64,000 nucleotides of DNA from Metridium senile (lineage: Eukaryota > Cnidaria > Anthozoa > Actiniaria > Metridiidae): positions 20,842,375 to 20,906,374 of the forward strand of contig OX459098.1 in assembly GCA_949775045.1 (NCBI GenBank). Reading direction: 5' to 3'. Both the position numbers and the translations under genes were made by a program. Of this stretch, positions 22,901-36,100 are shown one piece after another; within the stretch, counting starts at the first letter, position 1, and the number at the start of each line of letters is the position of its first letter. The notes beneath the pieces were generated by a model. The model was not told the origin of the DNA, did no database searches, and saw nothing but the letters and a program-made list of their open reading frames with translations.

Positions 22901-25900
22901 TTCCAAAAGGCGGTCAGTTTGAGTTGCTTTCTTCTTGCAAACACATATCGTACTGAGAGCACATGCAGCAGCATTTAATGCTTTAGCCTTGGATTTTCCT
23001 CGCTTATTGTTAGTTAGAGTACAGCAGGTTGGGCAGTACCAGGTCTTGGGTACATCCTTTTTTTTTACTGCTAGACAGGAACAGTGAAAAACCTTGATAG
23101 GGCATTCATTGTAGGAGCAATTAACTGTCTCCTCTCCAGGCTTCTTCTGTCTACAGTAACAAACGCCATCTCCAACTGAAAGCAACTGAGATTTGTCTAG
23201 ATGGCACTTTCGAGTATACCATCTGCCTAAAATCTCAGGAAGGATGCAAGATCTCCAAAAAACTCTTATCTTTGGGAGTACACTATCCCAGTGCGCATGA
23301 TCTGGAAAAATCCTGTCTATGACAATTTCAATGTCACCTGCAGCATCACAACAATAGACAACAAAGTCACAGTACTGTCGCTTTGTTGTATGTAACTGTT
23401 GTTGTACTTGGTAGTAATAGTTGTGTTGACGTTTCAGTGTGTACTTCCCATTCTTATTTTCCAGGCATGCACTCTTTTTGGTTGTATATTCACTGAAATT
23501 GCACCCCTTGATACTAATCGGACACTTAACTTCCCCACACCCGTCTCCGCAACAGTCACATGAAACAAGGAAATCAGGCGTTGCATGCATAAATGGGTGC
23601 TGTTCGTTTACTATTACACCACATCTTGTAACCCGAACATTGGTGTGCAGGTCTTCTATGGCCATTTCATAAGCTGTTATTGCATTGTCTTCATGCTTAA
23701 TCCCATGATCAGTTGCCTTTGTAGAAGTATTAAAGAGCTGAGGATAGCAGATTGACTTAATGAGGGACTGTGATGGCTGCGCAGGATTAGTGTGAGCTAC
23801 TGCACCACTTACAGAAGCCCCAATTCGTCCAGCTCTGTGTTTAAAAAAGCTTTTTCCTTTGGACTGCTCCCTTGTCTCTTTTTCAATGATTTCTATCTCT
23901 TCTGTAGTTATATTCAAATCAATTTCATTGCATTTTTTAAGCAATTCCGGGTAAGACAGTTTAATGTTCTCAGTAGAATATAAATCTGTGACAGTCTGAA
24001 TGCCTCTGCTTTTCAAAACAAATTGTTCATAATAAGGGTGAACTAAACTCAAGCACACAGGTGCTACCTTACATTTACTTAGTTCTTCCATTAAGTCACC
24101 TATCTCTTCGTCAGTCGGGGAAATTCCTGGTACATGTACTGGCTGTACTGTAGTGTTCTGTTTTATTTCCCTGGGCTTGCAATTATTATTAGCTGCAGCA
24201 CTGGCATTGGAATCAATTGCCTCGTCGAGATCCTGCTTAAGTTTGCTCGCGGAATTAAAAACGATTTCGCTGATGGGAGCGTAGGGCACTTCATTCACGT
24301 AAGAAGGAAGAAGCCATGTGCATTTTACTTGCGTGCAAGCCAGTTTTCCGTGAATTTTTGTCCAGGATTCTACGTAATATAGCACACTTGCGACATGGGA
24401 GCACGATTCTCCAAGCCCAGCTTTACAGCCCATGCAATGAGCTGATAAAATAGTTCCATTGCTGGCACAAATAATCCACACGGGCAGCGGCGGGTCGTTC
24501 ATTCTTTGACTGTGTCGGACTTTACCGATTACCACATACTTATCAGAAATTTGCAATCCCTGTACAGAAGTTACAAAACCCGAGACCATCTGGTTGTATG
24601 CTTCCAGACTTTTTGAGTTCTTAAACTGCTCTTTTGTGTAAAAACTTGTTTCCAGGACAAGATAGCTAACAAGATCTACAGACTCAATCGGTGGTAAACA
24701 TTCTGGGTCAAGTTTCGCGCCATGAAGAGTCGCTGGGTCAATGCCTATGACTGATATTTTGTCCAAATATCGCTGTTTTACGTGAGGATCTAATGTATTA
24801 TAATACTCCGATAGAGTTGGAATAAATTTTTCAATATCTTCAGAGCTTTTTTTAGACAATAGTACAGCAGAATCCATTAAAATTGCAAATTTTGTATTAG
24901 TCACGCATATATTTCATAAGATTTCGCCTGTCAATTCACGGTAAGCTGTACACCAATATGGCGGACTCTCAAATTACATAGCGGATGTGACGTCACGTGA
25001 AAGTCAAGAATACACCCAACCGGCAGAGGAAACGTGAACCGGATAACCCGAAGAAAAACTATTGTCGTCACAGTGGTGAAAGGTGTAACGCAACAGTGTA
25101 ACACAACAGTGTAACGCAACAGTGTAACGCTAATGTTTTGTTTCTGATCTAGTAACGTGATCCATGCATTAGCTCGAGGCAAAAAGAGACATGTACCATA
25201 CAGAAACTCAACACTCACTCGTCTTCTGCAAGACTGTCTGGGAGATAATGGAAAAACTAACTTTATAGTAAGTACACTAGTCAGTGCTATTGTCACACAT
25301 TCTCTGATAAGAAAGAATTTTCACACATTCTATGATAAAGAAGAAATGTCATACAGTCTCTGATAAAAAATGGCACACATTATGTGATAAAGAAGAATTG
25401 TCACACATTCTCTGATAATGGTCAACACTGATTAACTGGTCATTCTTTGTGCCTTCAAGGTTTGCATCGCGCCATCGTTGAGTGAGATCAATGAGACTAA
25501 ATGCAGTCTAAACTTTGGCCTTCGTGCCATGAGGATCATCAACGTAGCAAGACTCAATGTTGAGGTAAGCATACCGTCACGAAAAAAATTATACTAGCGT
25601 GACACCAATTGTAACGCAATCTTGTCACTTTCAGGTTGACTACAAAGTATTGGCTGAAAGGTTGGCGAAGAAACTAGAAGACCAAGGTAACAGCACAAAA
25701 ACAATAAGAACAGATACGAAATGGTTATGATATCAACGAAGTCTAGCTAGTTAAATGATGATATTAATATTAATAATAATAATAATAATAATAATGGCTA
25801 GTTCTTATATAGCGCATTTACAGAACTGCCCAATGCGCTTACTTAACGTGTTCGAGTTGAAGGTATATATTAAAAATATATTCTTTGTAACGACATTGAT

Positions 25901-28900
25901 GTATTTACAGATCGACGACACAAACTAGAAAAACTCGAGTATCTTCGAGAAATACAGCGTCTCAACACTGCTGTGACGTCATATGAAGAGAGTGAACACG
26001 TGGTCAACAGTGACGTAAGTATGACATCATAGTGTGTATGATGTAAATTCAATAAATTATTTTGATAATCGTACTTAAAACATACCGCGCTGCAGAAATG
26101 ATCATTTGTCCCTTTCACAGTTTTCTACGCGTACGCCATTTTGAAACGTAGCCTTGTCTTTGCATTGAAGCGAGACGAACGATGAGCTTGAAATGATATA
26201 CACCTTTTGTAGCACCATGGGCAGTTTATCATATGTTTCTACCATTGTATACTCACTGTTCGTTTCATTTCGATATAAGGCAGCCGTTCAAAATTGCGCA
26301 GGGAATTATGACTTTTAATTTCTTGAAAAAATTGTACGAGAATTACTTAACTGTCATCGTTAAAGATGCATTCATGTTTGTTCACTAGAATCACTGTCAA
26401 AGTTCACCTAGCAGTAGAACAACTAAATACTCGCGTGGTTAATAGGTTGTAATGGTAGGCCTAGTCTGTGACCTTAACTCGCCTTAACTCGCGCAAACTC
26501 GCCTTAACTCGCACAAACTCGCATTAACTCGCACAAGCTCGCAGTAAATTACTCAATGTCATAATGCACAGTGAATTGCCTTAACCTCATCTCACAAAGC
26601 TGAAATATACACATATCTTCTTCTTCTTCCAGATTACCCCGTCTCTTTCTATCAGAAAATCCTTACGGGGGGTCTTAAAAAAAACAAAACAAAACGTCTA
26701 AATAATGAAAAAAAAAAAAAAAAAAAAACAATAATAAAATGTCAAATTGTGTTCTCTATAGCTTTCTTGAATGCATTTATGCTGGTTTTTTGAACAATGT
26801 CCTCTGGTAAAGTGTTCCATTCTCTTATAGTTTTAGGAAAATAAGAAAATCGGTGATAGTTTGTTTTCGAAGGTGGTATTTTTAAAGCTAGAGTATTCGT
26901 GTGTCTGATTCTTCGCTGCATCGTTACCAGTGTAGGAAAACCATCATTCGTAATAAGGCCCTTGAGTAGTTTATACATCATGACAAGTCGAAGAATCTTT
27001 CTTCTGTGTTCGAGAGATTTCCATCCAAGTCGTTGTAGCATATCTGTAACACTAGATGTTCTGCGGTAGTCTCTACACACGTTACGTAGCGTGCTGCGCG
27101 TCGTTGTACCATTTCGATGTTATATATATTAGCCTTTGTGCAGGGATCCCAGACTGTGGCCGAGTACTCAAGTAATGGTCTTACTAGGCCAAAATAAGCT
27201 TGGGTCTTTATCTGTTTTGAGTTGACTTGTAGGTTGCGTCTAAGAAAGGCGAGAGAATTGTTTGCCTTTTTGGTGATGTTGTTGATATGAGTGTTCCAAC
27301 TTAGGTTTGAAGAGATAGTAACACCTAGGTACTTTGAGCTATCTACGGTACGTAAGGTATGACCATGTAAGATGTAGTCTTGCGTGTTAGGTTGTCGCTT
27401 TCGACCAACATGAATGACTTCACATTTTCCCGCATTAAATTCCATATCCCATAATTTCGCCCATTCAGCAAGTTTGTTAAGGTCACTTTGGAGAACATCG
27501 GTATCTAGGTCAGCTTTTATAGTTAGGTAGGCAATAGTGTCATCTGCAAATAATCTTATCTTTGACAGTATGTTCTTAGGGATATCGTTTATATAAAGCA
27601 GGAAGAGGCACGGACCAACCACAGAGCCTTGCGGCACTCCAGACAAGTCATGTTCTTTTAGTGTCACTCCAAATTATGGGATTCTTCCTTAACTCGCCTT
27701 AAACTCGCCTTAACTCGCCTTAACTCGCCTTAACTCGCTGCGAGTTAAGGCGAGTTTAGGTCCCAGACTAGGCCTAATGGTAGAGAACAAGAAGGATGAT
27801 ATTCTACATTAATGTTAACTGTTTCTTTATTGCAGACGGACACGCTGGTTTCTGTCATCCAAAACCTTTCCAAGAGTGTCCAACGAGAGAAAGAAGAAAT
27901 CAAAAGTTTACAATCAGAACTAACCTTCTTGAAGCGTAAAGTAGCCCATTCTCCCACGGCCAGTGCACCTGATATCGAGGCTCTGTTTCTTGCCGAGTTG
28001 ATGTCTATGCAGTTACTGACGCACGTCCACCAAAGCGAGGCAGTATACGATGCAGTAAGGAAGAGTGATTTACCAGGAAAAGTGAAGGAGTATATGACGT
28101 CAGAATGGATGCAGCAAAACATGGTGATGAACACTGGTTACATGCTGGCCCTGTTGGACACTGCTCTTGGCTTTGATGAGGACGCTGATAGTGGGACAGA
28201 TAATAAAGGTATCGTTAATAATACAATAGAACAATCAGTCAGTCAGTAAGTCTTGGCTTTAATGAGGACACTGATAGTGGGACAGATAATAAAGGTATCG
28301 TTAATTATGCAATAGTGCAGTTAGTCAGTCAATCAGTCAGCAAGTCTTGGCTTTAATGAAGAAACATATAGTGGGACAGACAATAAAGGTATTATGAAAC
28401 AGTCAGTCAGTCAGTCAGTCAGTCAGTCAGTCAGTCAGTCAGTCAGTCAGTCAGTCAGTCAGTCAGTCAGTCAGTCAGTCAGTCAGTCAGTCAGTCACAT
28501 GACAGTTAATATAAAAGAATGTACAAACAGACCATTAAGTCAATTAGTCAGTCAGTCAATGATAAGTTAATCAGTAAGTCAGTCAATAAGTCAATCAATA
28601 AGTTAGTCAATAAGTCAGTCAATCAAATGACTTCAATGATGAACAGTCAATTAATATAAACCACAGTTTAGTCAGTCAATCAGTAATTCAGACAATTGGT
28701 CAGTCACATAGTCAGTTTGTCAGTCAATCAGTAAGTCAGTCAATTAGTAAGTCAGTCATTGATCAGTAAGTCAGTCAATCAATAAGTCAGTCAGTCAGTC
28801 AATCAATACGTCATTATGTCATTCTGATGAAGACTACCATGTAGATGCAGTCGAAACGTTATTTTGATAAACTTTAACGCGTGGAGCTTTAACGCGTGCA

Positions 28901-30111
28901 TTTCTAACTATGTTACAATATATATTTTGTCAGTAAGACATTAAGACGAGTGCATATGACTAGGGACTAATCAAATTTTATCAACAGCAGAACCACATCC
29001 AAAGGATCCTGAAAGCAAGACAGATTCCACTACACAGCCCGATAAAAGTACTTCAGCCACCAAGAAAACATCGAGTTACGTACAAAACATGACAGGTGGT
29101 TTGAAGAAAATGCTAGGATTATTTGTTGGTACCAAAGAAACACCAAAGACGGACAGTAATGATGAGAGTAAAACAGCTAGCAAGAACGACCATAGTGAAC
29201 AACAAGCAACAAAGAAAGGTAATAAAGTACACGATCTACAGCTTGTTGGTACGAGAGATGTGATCACCAGGCTTGGAAATACCAAGGAGAAGGTGGAGAA
29301 ACATATATCAAATCTACTTCTGTCTGCTTTTGGAGAACAGCTGATATTCAGTCAAGGTAAACTTAAGATAATATATAGCACATATAAATGGAAACTAGCG
29401 AGTAAACTAGTATCGGTGTTTGATATAAACGATGGGTAATATAATGAAATTTGTAACACCGTAAAAAATGTTGACTTAACTAATAATATAGCACAGTTGT
29501 ATTGTACTCGACGGTCATTTTTGTCAGTGAAATGCGCACCGTGAAACATTGTTAAGCGTATGTGAGATGATATTCAAGTATCAATGGAAACTAGCGAATA
29601 AACTAGTGTAGGCTGCGTCGGTGTTTGATATAAACGATAGGCGGTGTACCAAATTTCATTATATTACCTATTATTTAAGTACCAGATAACATTACATTGC
29701 TATATAACAGCTAGTGGTTTGGATTGCAGTTTAAAATAAATATCAGCGAAAGAATACGTCGACAATTCGAAGTTTACACGAAGTCTACACGACATCAGTA
29801 ATGAAGTCATATTTTTTCGCACTGCATTATAAGAAATTATTTTATTTCATGTTGAATTGAGAACAAAATAATATTGAATATATTGAGGCTCAATAATTTT
29901 GTTTTTCTAGGAAATGCACCTCAGTGGGGTGTTCTGGGAAGAAAACTTAGCGAACTGATCATGTTCAAACGGAATAATATCATTGGTGAGTATACTTATC
30001 ATGCATGTCGTACGGAAATTAACATGGAATTTATAAAACATTTGTAATAAAATAATATATAATAATAATGATAATAATAATAATAAAAATAATAATAATA
30101 ATAATAACAAC

Positions 30112-30195
<84 letters not shown>

Positions 30196-33100
30196 CTTTG
30201 TTAGGGACTTTCTCCTTGAACCTTGTTAACCACGGCCAAAATTATATAAATAAATAAATAAATAAAAATAAATCTGAATCGATACGATCTGTCAATAATC
30301 AAGAATAAGACCCATGAAGCTGTTGAAGTTGTTTTAACAATCAATTCATTTGATTCTAGGAATGCAAGACACCGAGGTGTGGTCAAACTACGAGAATGTT
30401 GTCGGAATACTAGAGACGTGCTTCAAGTACGTCATGATTGACAAGGCGTTACTAGCGACCATGCTAGTCATTGAGCACATGAGTGACAGACACTACCCTA
30501 GGCTACCCTCCCCGGGACGAGCTTTGAAGCTGAAAGCTATACAAGATAACATTAAAGCGACCAAGCAAGCTGAGAAGGAAGAGATAAGTAAGAAACTAGA
30601 AGACAAAGTGACTGAAGAGAAATTGTCTCCAAGTAAAGCACCCAAGGAATGTAAAGTACACCTAGAAGAAGAGATTAATGAAGTATTTGATGATACATCA
30701 AGGCTAGAAACCGAGCTATTTGCAACGATGGAAGAAAAAGCACGCCTTGAAGATGAGTTGATAGCCATGAAGGACTACGTTAGCAGGCTGAAGTCAGACA
30801 TGTTTCATCTAAAGATTGAAAGAACTAATCTTGAGAAGGAAGTCAAGAAGACGGCGAAGAACATTGTCAGTCTATCGGACAGCAGTACTCCACACGAGGA
30901 GCAGGTCAATAGTAATATCATGGACGGTTACAGGGGATTACGGGTAGGAGAACTATCCGACGTCACTGAAGCGTCTCATGAGAGCAACAGTGGAGAGAGT
31001 GAAAACGGCTCACAAGTCTCTGAAGGTAACGAGCAAAGTTCTCAAGTCTTAAAGAACTGTCTAGCGAGCATGGCACAGATGTATACCCTGATGCCCAACC
31101 AAGATGATGACACGCTTACTGAAGGAAATGACTCGGACGAAAAGGACGCTAGTTTGTCAGAAGATGACATTAGTGATAGTGATGAAGATGATATTATCAT
31201 TACCAAAATAGCACGTGGAATCCTGGATTACCACTCACCTGCTACAAGTCCAACAAAGTCCAAGAAATCCGATGGTGCTTCCAGGAAATCTGATGGTGTT
31301 TCAAGCAAAGGAGAGAACAGCAAAACCGTACAGTCAGGACAACAACTAGGAAAGAAAGCCCAAGAAAAAGTACAAGCTCAAAGAACACAAGAGACATTTA
31401 AAGATCTACAGATTGCTTACGAGGATTTGGAAGATGAGCTCTACCATGTTAGAGGGCAACTAAGCAAAGCCCAACAAATCATCCTCAGTTTGGAGTCCAA
31501 GTTAAAAGAAGAAAAAGAAAACTGGGAGCAAATACGAAAACTTTACCTGGAATACAAAGACAAAAACGACGTCCTCGAGGGGAAGGTTGGCATTCTACGT
31601 GAAGAACTTGAAAAGTCCTTGAGAGAGAACACCTTTTTGAAGGACTATCACCAAGTCGATATAGTGAGAGAAGGACAAGCGAAATCACACCCTCATAGCA
31701 GTCGGTCACCAACAAGGTCTCCTTCAAAAAGAAAAGTCTTTGATCTAAGGAACATCCCATCAATTTCAAACAGTAATCGTGAGATACAGATCATTAACCT
31801 TTTAGAAGAAAACACTGAGCTGAAGACATATAATGACCAACTAACTCAGGAGAAAGTTCTGGTCGAGAACCTTTCCAAAGAGAAAGATCTGAAGGTGAAA
31901 GGATTGGAAATGACGATTCGATTCCTTGAGGAAGAGAAGGAGACACTCAAAGAAGAGATCGAAACAATCCACAGAAGAAAGTTCAAACCATCAACTGAGA
32001 CGCAAGAAAGGCTGACCTTAACCGAAGTTGATATCTTCAGTAAAGAGTGTGCTCATCTTGAGAAAGAGCTTGCAATGGAACGTAACCTCGCTGCTAAAAT
32101 AAAGAGTGATAACCAAACATTAACCAAAGACCTCGAGAAGATGGAAGCAGAGTTGGAAAGATGGAGAACCGGTCTTGTAGCAAGCGGTCATATTCAAGAC
32201 GAAGACCTGACCCCAACAAATGAAAGAGCTGAGAATAGTAAAGAGAAATGGTCAAGAAATCAAAACAACGCATTTCAGACAGTCTTTATTGATGATGATT
32301 TTGGAAGTGAAGACGGTAAGGTTAAAGATACAGGAGAAGATAGTAACGAGGAGACAAAGGAGGAGCTACAGCATTTGAATAACCAGCTACAACGAGAAAT
32401 GCTCTCCATGTCCGAGTATCAAGAAGCCCTGGAAAAAGAATACGGCGAAGTCAAAGAAGAATCGGAAAAGTTCAAGAAAGAGTTACAAACTAAAGAAGAA
32501 ACAATCAAATCTCTTGAGAATGAAATCACAAGTATAAAGAAACAAGGCAGCACCAAGCAAAGTGATAACCATGGCAACTTCTTCAGCCGTCTAAACATGA
32601 GAACATCACCGTCAAAACTAAAAAGCGCCAAGGAAGAATTCGACTTCCACAACAGTAAGAAAGATGATCATACTTATCAAGACTACAAGAAGTTTGAAGA
32701 CGAGATAAACGCTTTGAAGAGAGACAACACTGAACTTCGACAGCAGATTACCAAAAGTGAACAGAAGATAGCAATTTATGCAGCTGACTTGGAAAAAGCG
32801 ATGTTGAAGATCAGACATCTACAAGAAGAGCGCATCAATCGAGGAGGAAAAGCAGACAGTGTAGATAACAAGTTTGCAAAGACGATAGAATCGAGTGGAG
32901 ATGGTACTAAGCCAACGGCAGCTAATTACTTAGCTTCAAGTGACGCCAAACTCTGCAAAACCACTAAAGAAATCGAAAGATTGAAGGAACAGCTACAAGA
33001 CAAGGAAGCAGAGAAGGGTCTTCTTTATGATGAATTACATATGATTCGTCGTAGAAAAGACGAACTTGACAAGGCGTTAGATGAAGCTAGAGAAGCAAGA

Positions 33101-36100
33101 ACAGAGTTACAAGAGAAGATGGACCAAATGGCTAAATGCACTCACTTTGAGGACTCTGTCAAAGAACTAACAGAGAGGAACCAGAAATTAGCAACTAATC
33201 TACAACAAAGCGAAGATCTTATTAAAACATTGACAAAGAAACATGAACAACAAAATGAAAACCTAAAAATGATCGAACAGGATTTGGTCTCTGCATCGGG
33301 AGAGAAGCTTAAAGGAGACTTCGAGTTACGGAATTTTGTGTTAGAGATGGAGAAAGCAAAGAATGATCTACTTCAAAGCGAACAAGAACGTAAAATGCTG
33401 AGTGTCCAACTAAACGAGAAAATCGAACTGTCTACTAATTTAGAAATCCAGCTCATGGAGCTGAAATGTGCAAATGAATGCATGAAAAGTGAGATGGAAC
33501 AAATGAAAGAAAAGAAGAGAATGGAAAATCATCAGAATCAAGAGAAAAATATCACCAGAGAAACTATGGAGAAAAGATTGCATGAAGCATTTAAAACAAA
33601 TAACCATTTACAAAGCGAGATTCAGTCGACTAAAGAAGAGAATAATGACCTCAATGAGAAGTTATCCAAAGCAACAAAAGACAGAGAACTGTTGGAAGAA
33701 AAAGCGGAAAAGTTTAAAGTAAACCTAGATAATTCAGCAGCTGAAAAGAAACAGTTTGAAAGTAAAACGAAAAAGTTAGAAGAGACCAAAAAGCGAATGG
33801 AAGAAGATCTGAAGCGACTTAAAGACAACATCACAAGCTTGCAAGGTGATCTGCAGAGAGTTGAAAAGCAACAAGAAGAGTCGACCAAAAAAAACAGTAA
33901 CTTAGAGAAAGAGTTACGACGCAAGAATAAAGAACTAGAAAACAAAATAAGAGAAAATCGTCGACTTAAGAAAGACTTAAGTGCAATGAAGGAAACTACA
34001 AACACAGAAAACGAACAAGACACTGGAACAGAGGTCAGTGAGGTAAAGGAACTACGAGAAAGAGTCGAGGAACTTGAGAAAGAAAATGAAGATCTTTATG
34101 CCAGACTTGCAAACGTTGGAGGAAATAAACAACAAGAGAACACAGACAAATCAAAACGAGTCACATTTCATCCAAGTACGAGCAATTCTCAGCTATCCAG
34201 CGAAATAGGATGGGACTTTGAAACCGAAACTCTTTCGGAAGAAAAGGATGATATTCACGAGAAGCAAGAAGCTAAACACAACTTGAGTGAAGAAGTCGGG
34301 TGGGATCTCACAGAGAGCGTAGAAGATTCTACTGATGACGGTGTTTCAAATGATTCTGTTAGTTTACAAACAGATGAAGAATCCATAGAACACCAAAGTA
34401 ATACATCAGAGCAAGGAAACATGCCAACAATCAAAGAAGACCCGACTGAAACTGTCCATTTCGACGAACAAGCATCCATGGCGCAGATATGTAAAGAGAA
34501 ACTTCTGCTTGAGAGTAAAACAGCCCAACTTTTGGAATCCAAGACATCATATCTTACTAAAACACAAATGAATCTAGAGAATGCACTGAGCAAGGCTCTT
34601 AAAGAGAACAAACATCTTGTTGACAAACTACACGACTCGCAGATCATACTCCAAAGAATAAAATCCCGAGTACAGAAGCTTGAGGAGCAGACAAACGTGA
34701 ATGTAGTCCTCACGAACGTAGAAACGCAAACAGCTGCCATTTCCTCTAGTACATCAACAGGCACACAAATAGGAGAAGCAAGACTTAGTGATAGTGATAC
34801 TTCTCCTATCACGGAAAAATACCTCAAAGAGTTCACTGGAGAAGCCGAATCGCCAACAAAGGCTGGAGTTACTGCGTCAAGTTCTAAAGCGATCGTCTAC
34901 TTGACAAGAGAAAAGAAGCAAATAGCTAAAGAACTGGAGGCACTGAAACAAAAGCATGAAGATATCAATCAGAAGCTAACACAGAAGGAAGTAGTTATGT
35001 CGAAACTCGAACAAGAACTAAACTTTGTAACTATAGCGTATGAGAAGGAGAGAGAAAGTCTGCTTCATGACCTTGAAGTGGTAAAGAAAGATTATAACAT
35101 CATTAAAGATAAACTGAAAAGCCAAGAGGAATTCCAAACGAGCTGTGAAGACATCAAGCAAAATCATTTAGAAGCAGAAAGACTTGTTACAGAACTTGAA
35201 AAAGATCTGATGCGGCAAACTGACGAGAAAAACATTCTCAAGAAAGAACTGCAGGACAGTAGAAATAAACTAACCAAGGTGGACGCCCTGGAACAGGAAC
35301 TACAACACCTGAGAAATGAGAATCGACAAGTCGAAGCGACGATGGGGAAACAACTTGAACAGTACAGGAAAGAGAACAATGAACTGTCAGAAAAACTTGA
35401 AAAGCGAAAGAAGTCTTGGAAGAACGGAAGCACAAAGAAGACTGTACATGGTAAGAAACGGGAAAACATCGAGAAGAAATCCCTAAACAATGAGGACAAG
35501 AGAATCACCGAACACGACCAAAGCCTGAATGAAGTCACAGAGTCTGAATTTGAAACATCACAAGATACAAGTGGCATACTCTACACAACAAATACCAGTG
35601 GGCCTTGTTTTGAGGAAATGCACCAAGAAAATGATCAAGTCTTGAAGTTACTAAATGTACCTCAGGAAAAGAGTCCGGTTGAAGTATTAAAGAGTTTTAA
35701 CATCCCAAGAATTGTAATTACAGGTCCAGATTCAATCGAAATTGAAGTTGTGATAGCGCCTTATAACTCTGATATAAATGAATCTTTGAACAAACAAGCC
35801 GAGCTAGAACGAGTTGAAGCCAAACTAAGTGCTAACCACGAAACATGTAGTTTTGATAGCAAAAATACCATAGAAACGATTGAAACTGTTAACAAACAAC
35901 TGCCAGTCAATACAAAGGCATTTGACATTGTTGAAGTGACTGAAACTAGTGACCAAGGAAAAGACAGCTCAACAACAAAGCCGGAAGATACCGCAAGTGA
36001 ACAGGGCTTTGAAACGGACGAAGAAGCAAACATCGAGGAAAAGCTTGTCAGGATCCTGAAAGAACGACAGACAATGGAGCTAGAAGTACAATTGATGGTT

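Larger units (their letters stand above)
19136..25010. mobile_element. ISL2EU-type DNA transposon, apparently complete
   Basis: Termini beginning TTCTTGACTTTCAC are inverted repeats of about 70 bp, sharing GACGTCACATCCGC-like and CCGCCATATTGGTGTACA blocks. The element is flanked by TA on both sides (19134-19135 and 25011-25012), which fits a 2-bp target duplication. Inside are two intact convergent genes, a THAP plus DDE_Tnp_4 transposase (+) and a YqaJ-domain protein (-). TA duplications, an IS5/ISL2-like DDE transposase and a YqaJ partner are described together for the eukaryotic ISL2EU group. It lies in the kinesin intron between the exons at 18906 and 25153. Confidence 0.85.

Noticed and set aside
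22545..24382. Plus-strand frames opposite the YqaJ-Ulp1 gene
   Set aside because: They are shadows of the minus-strand gene with no recognisable motifs.
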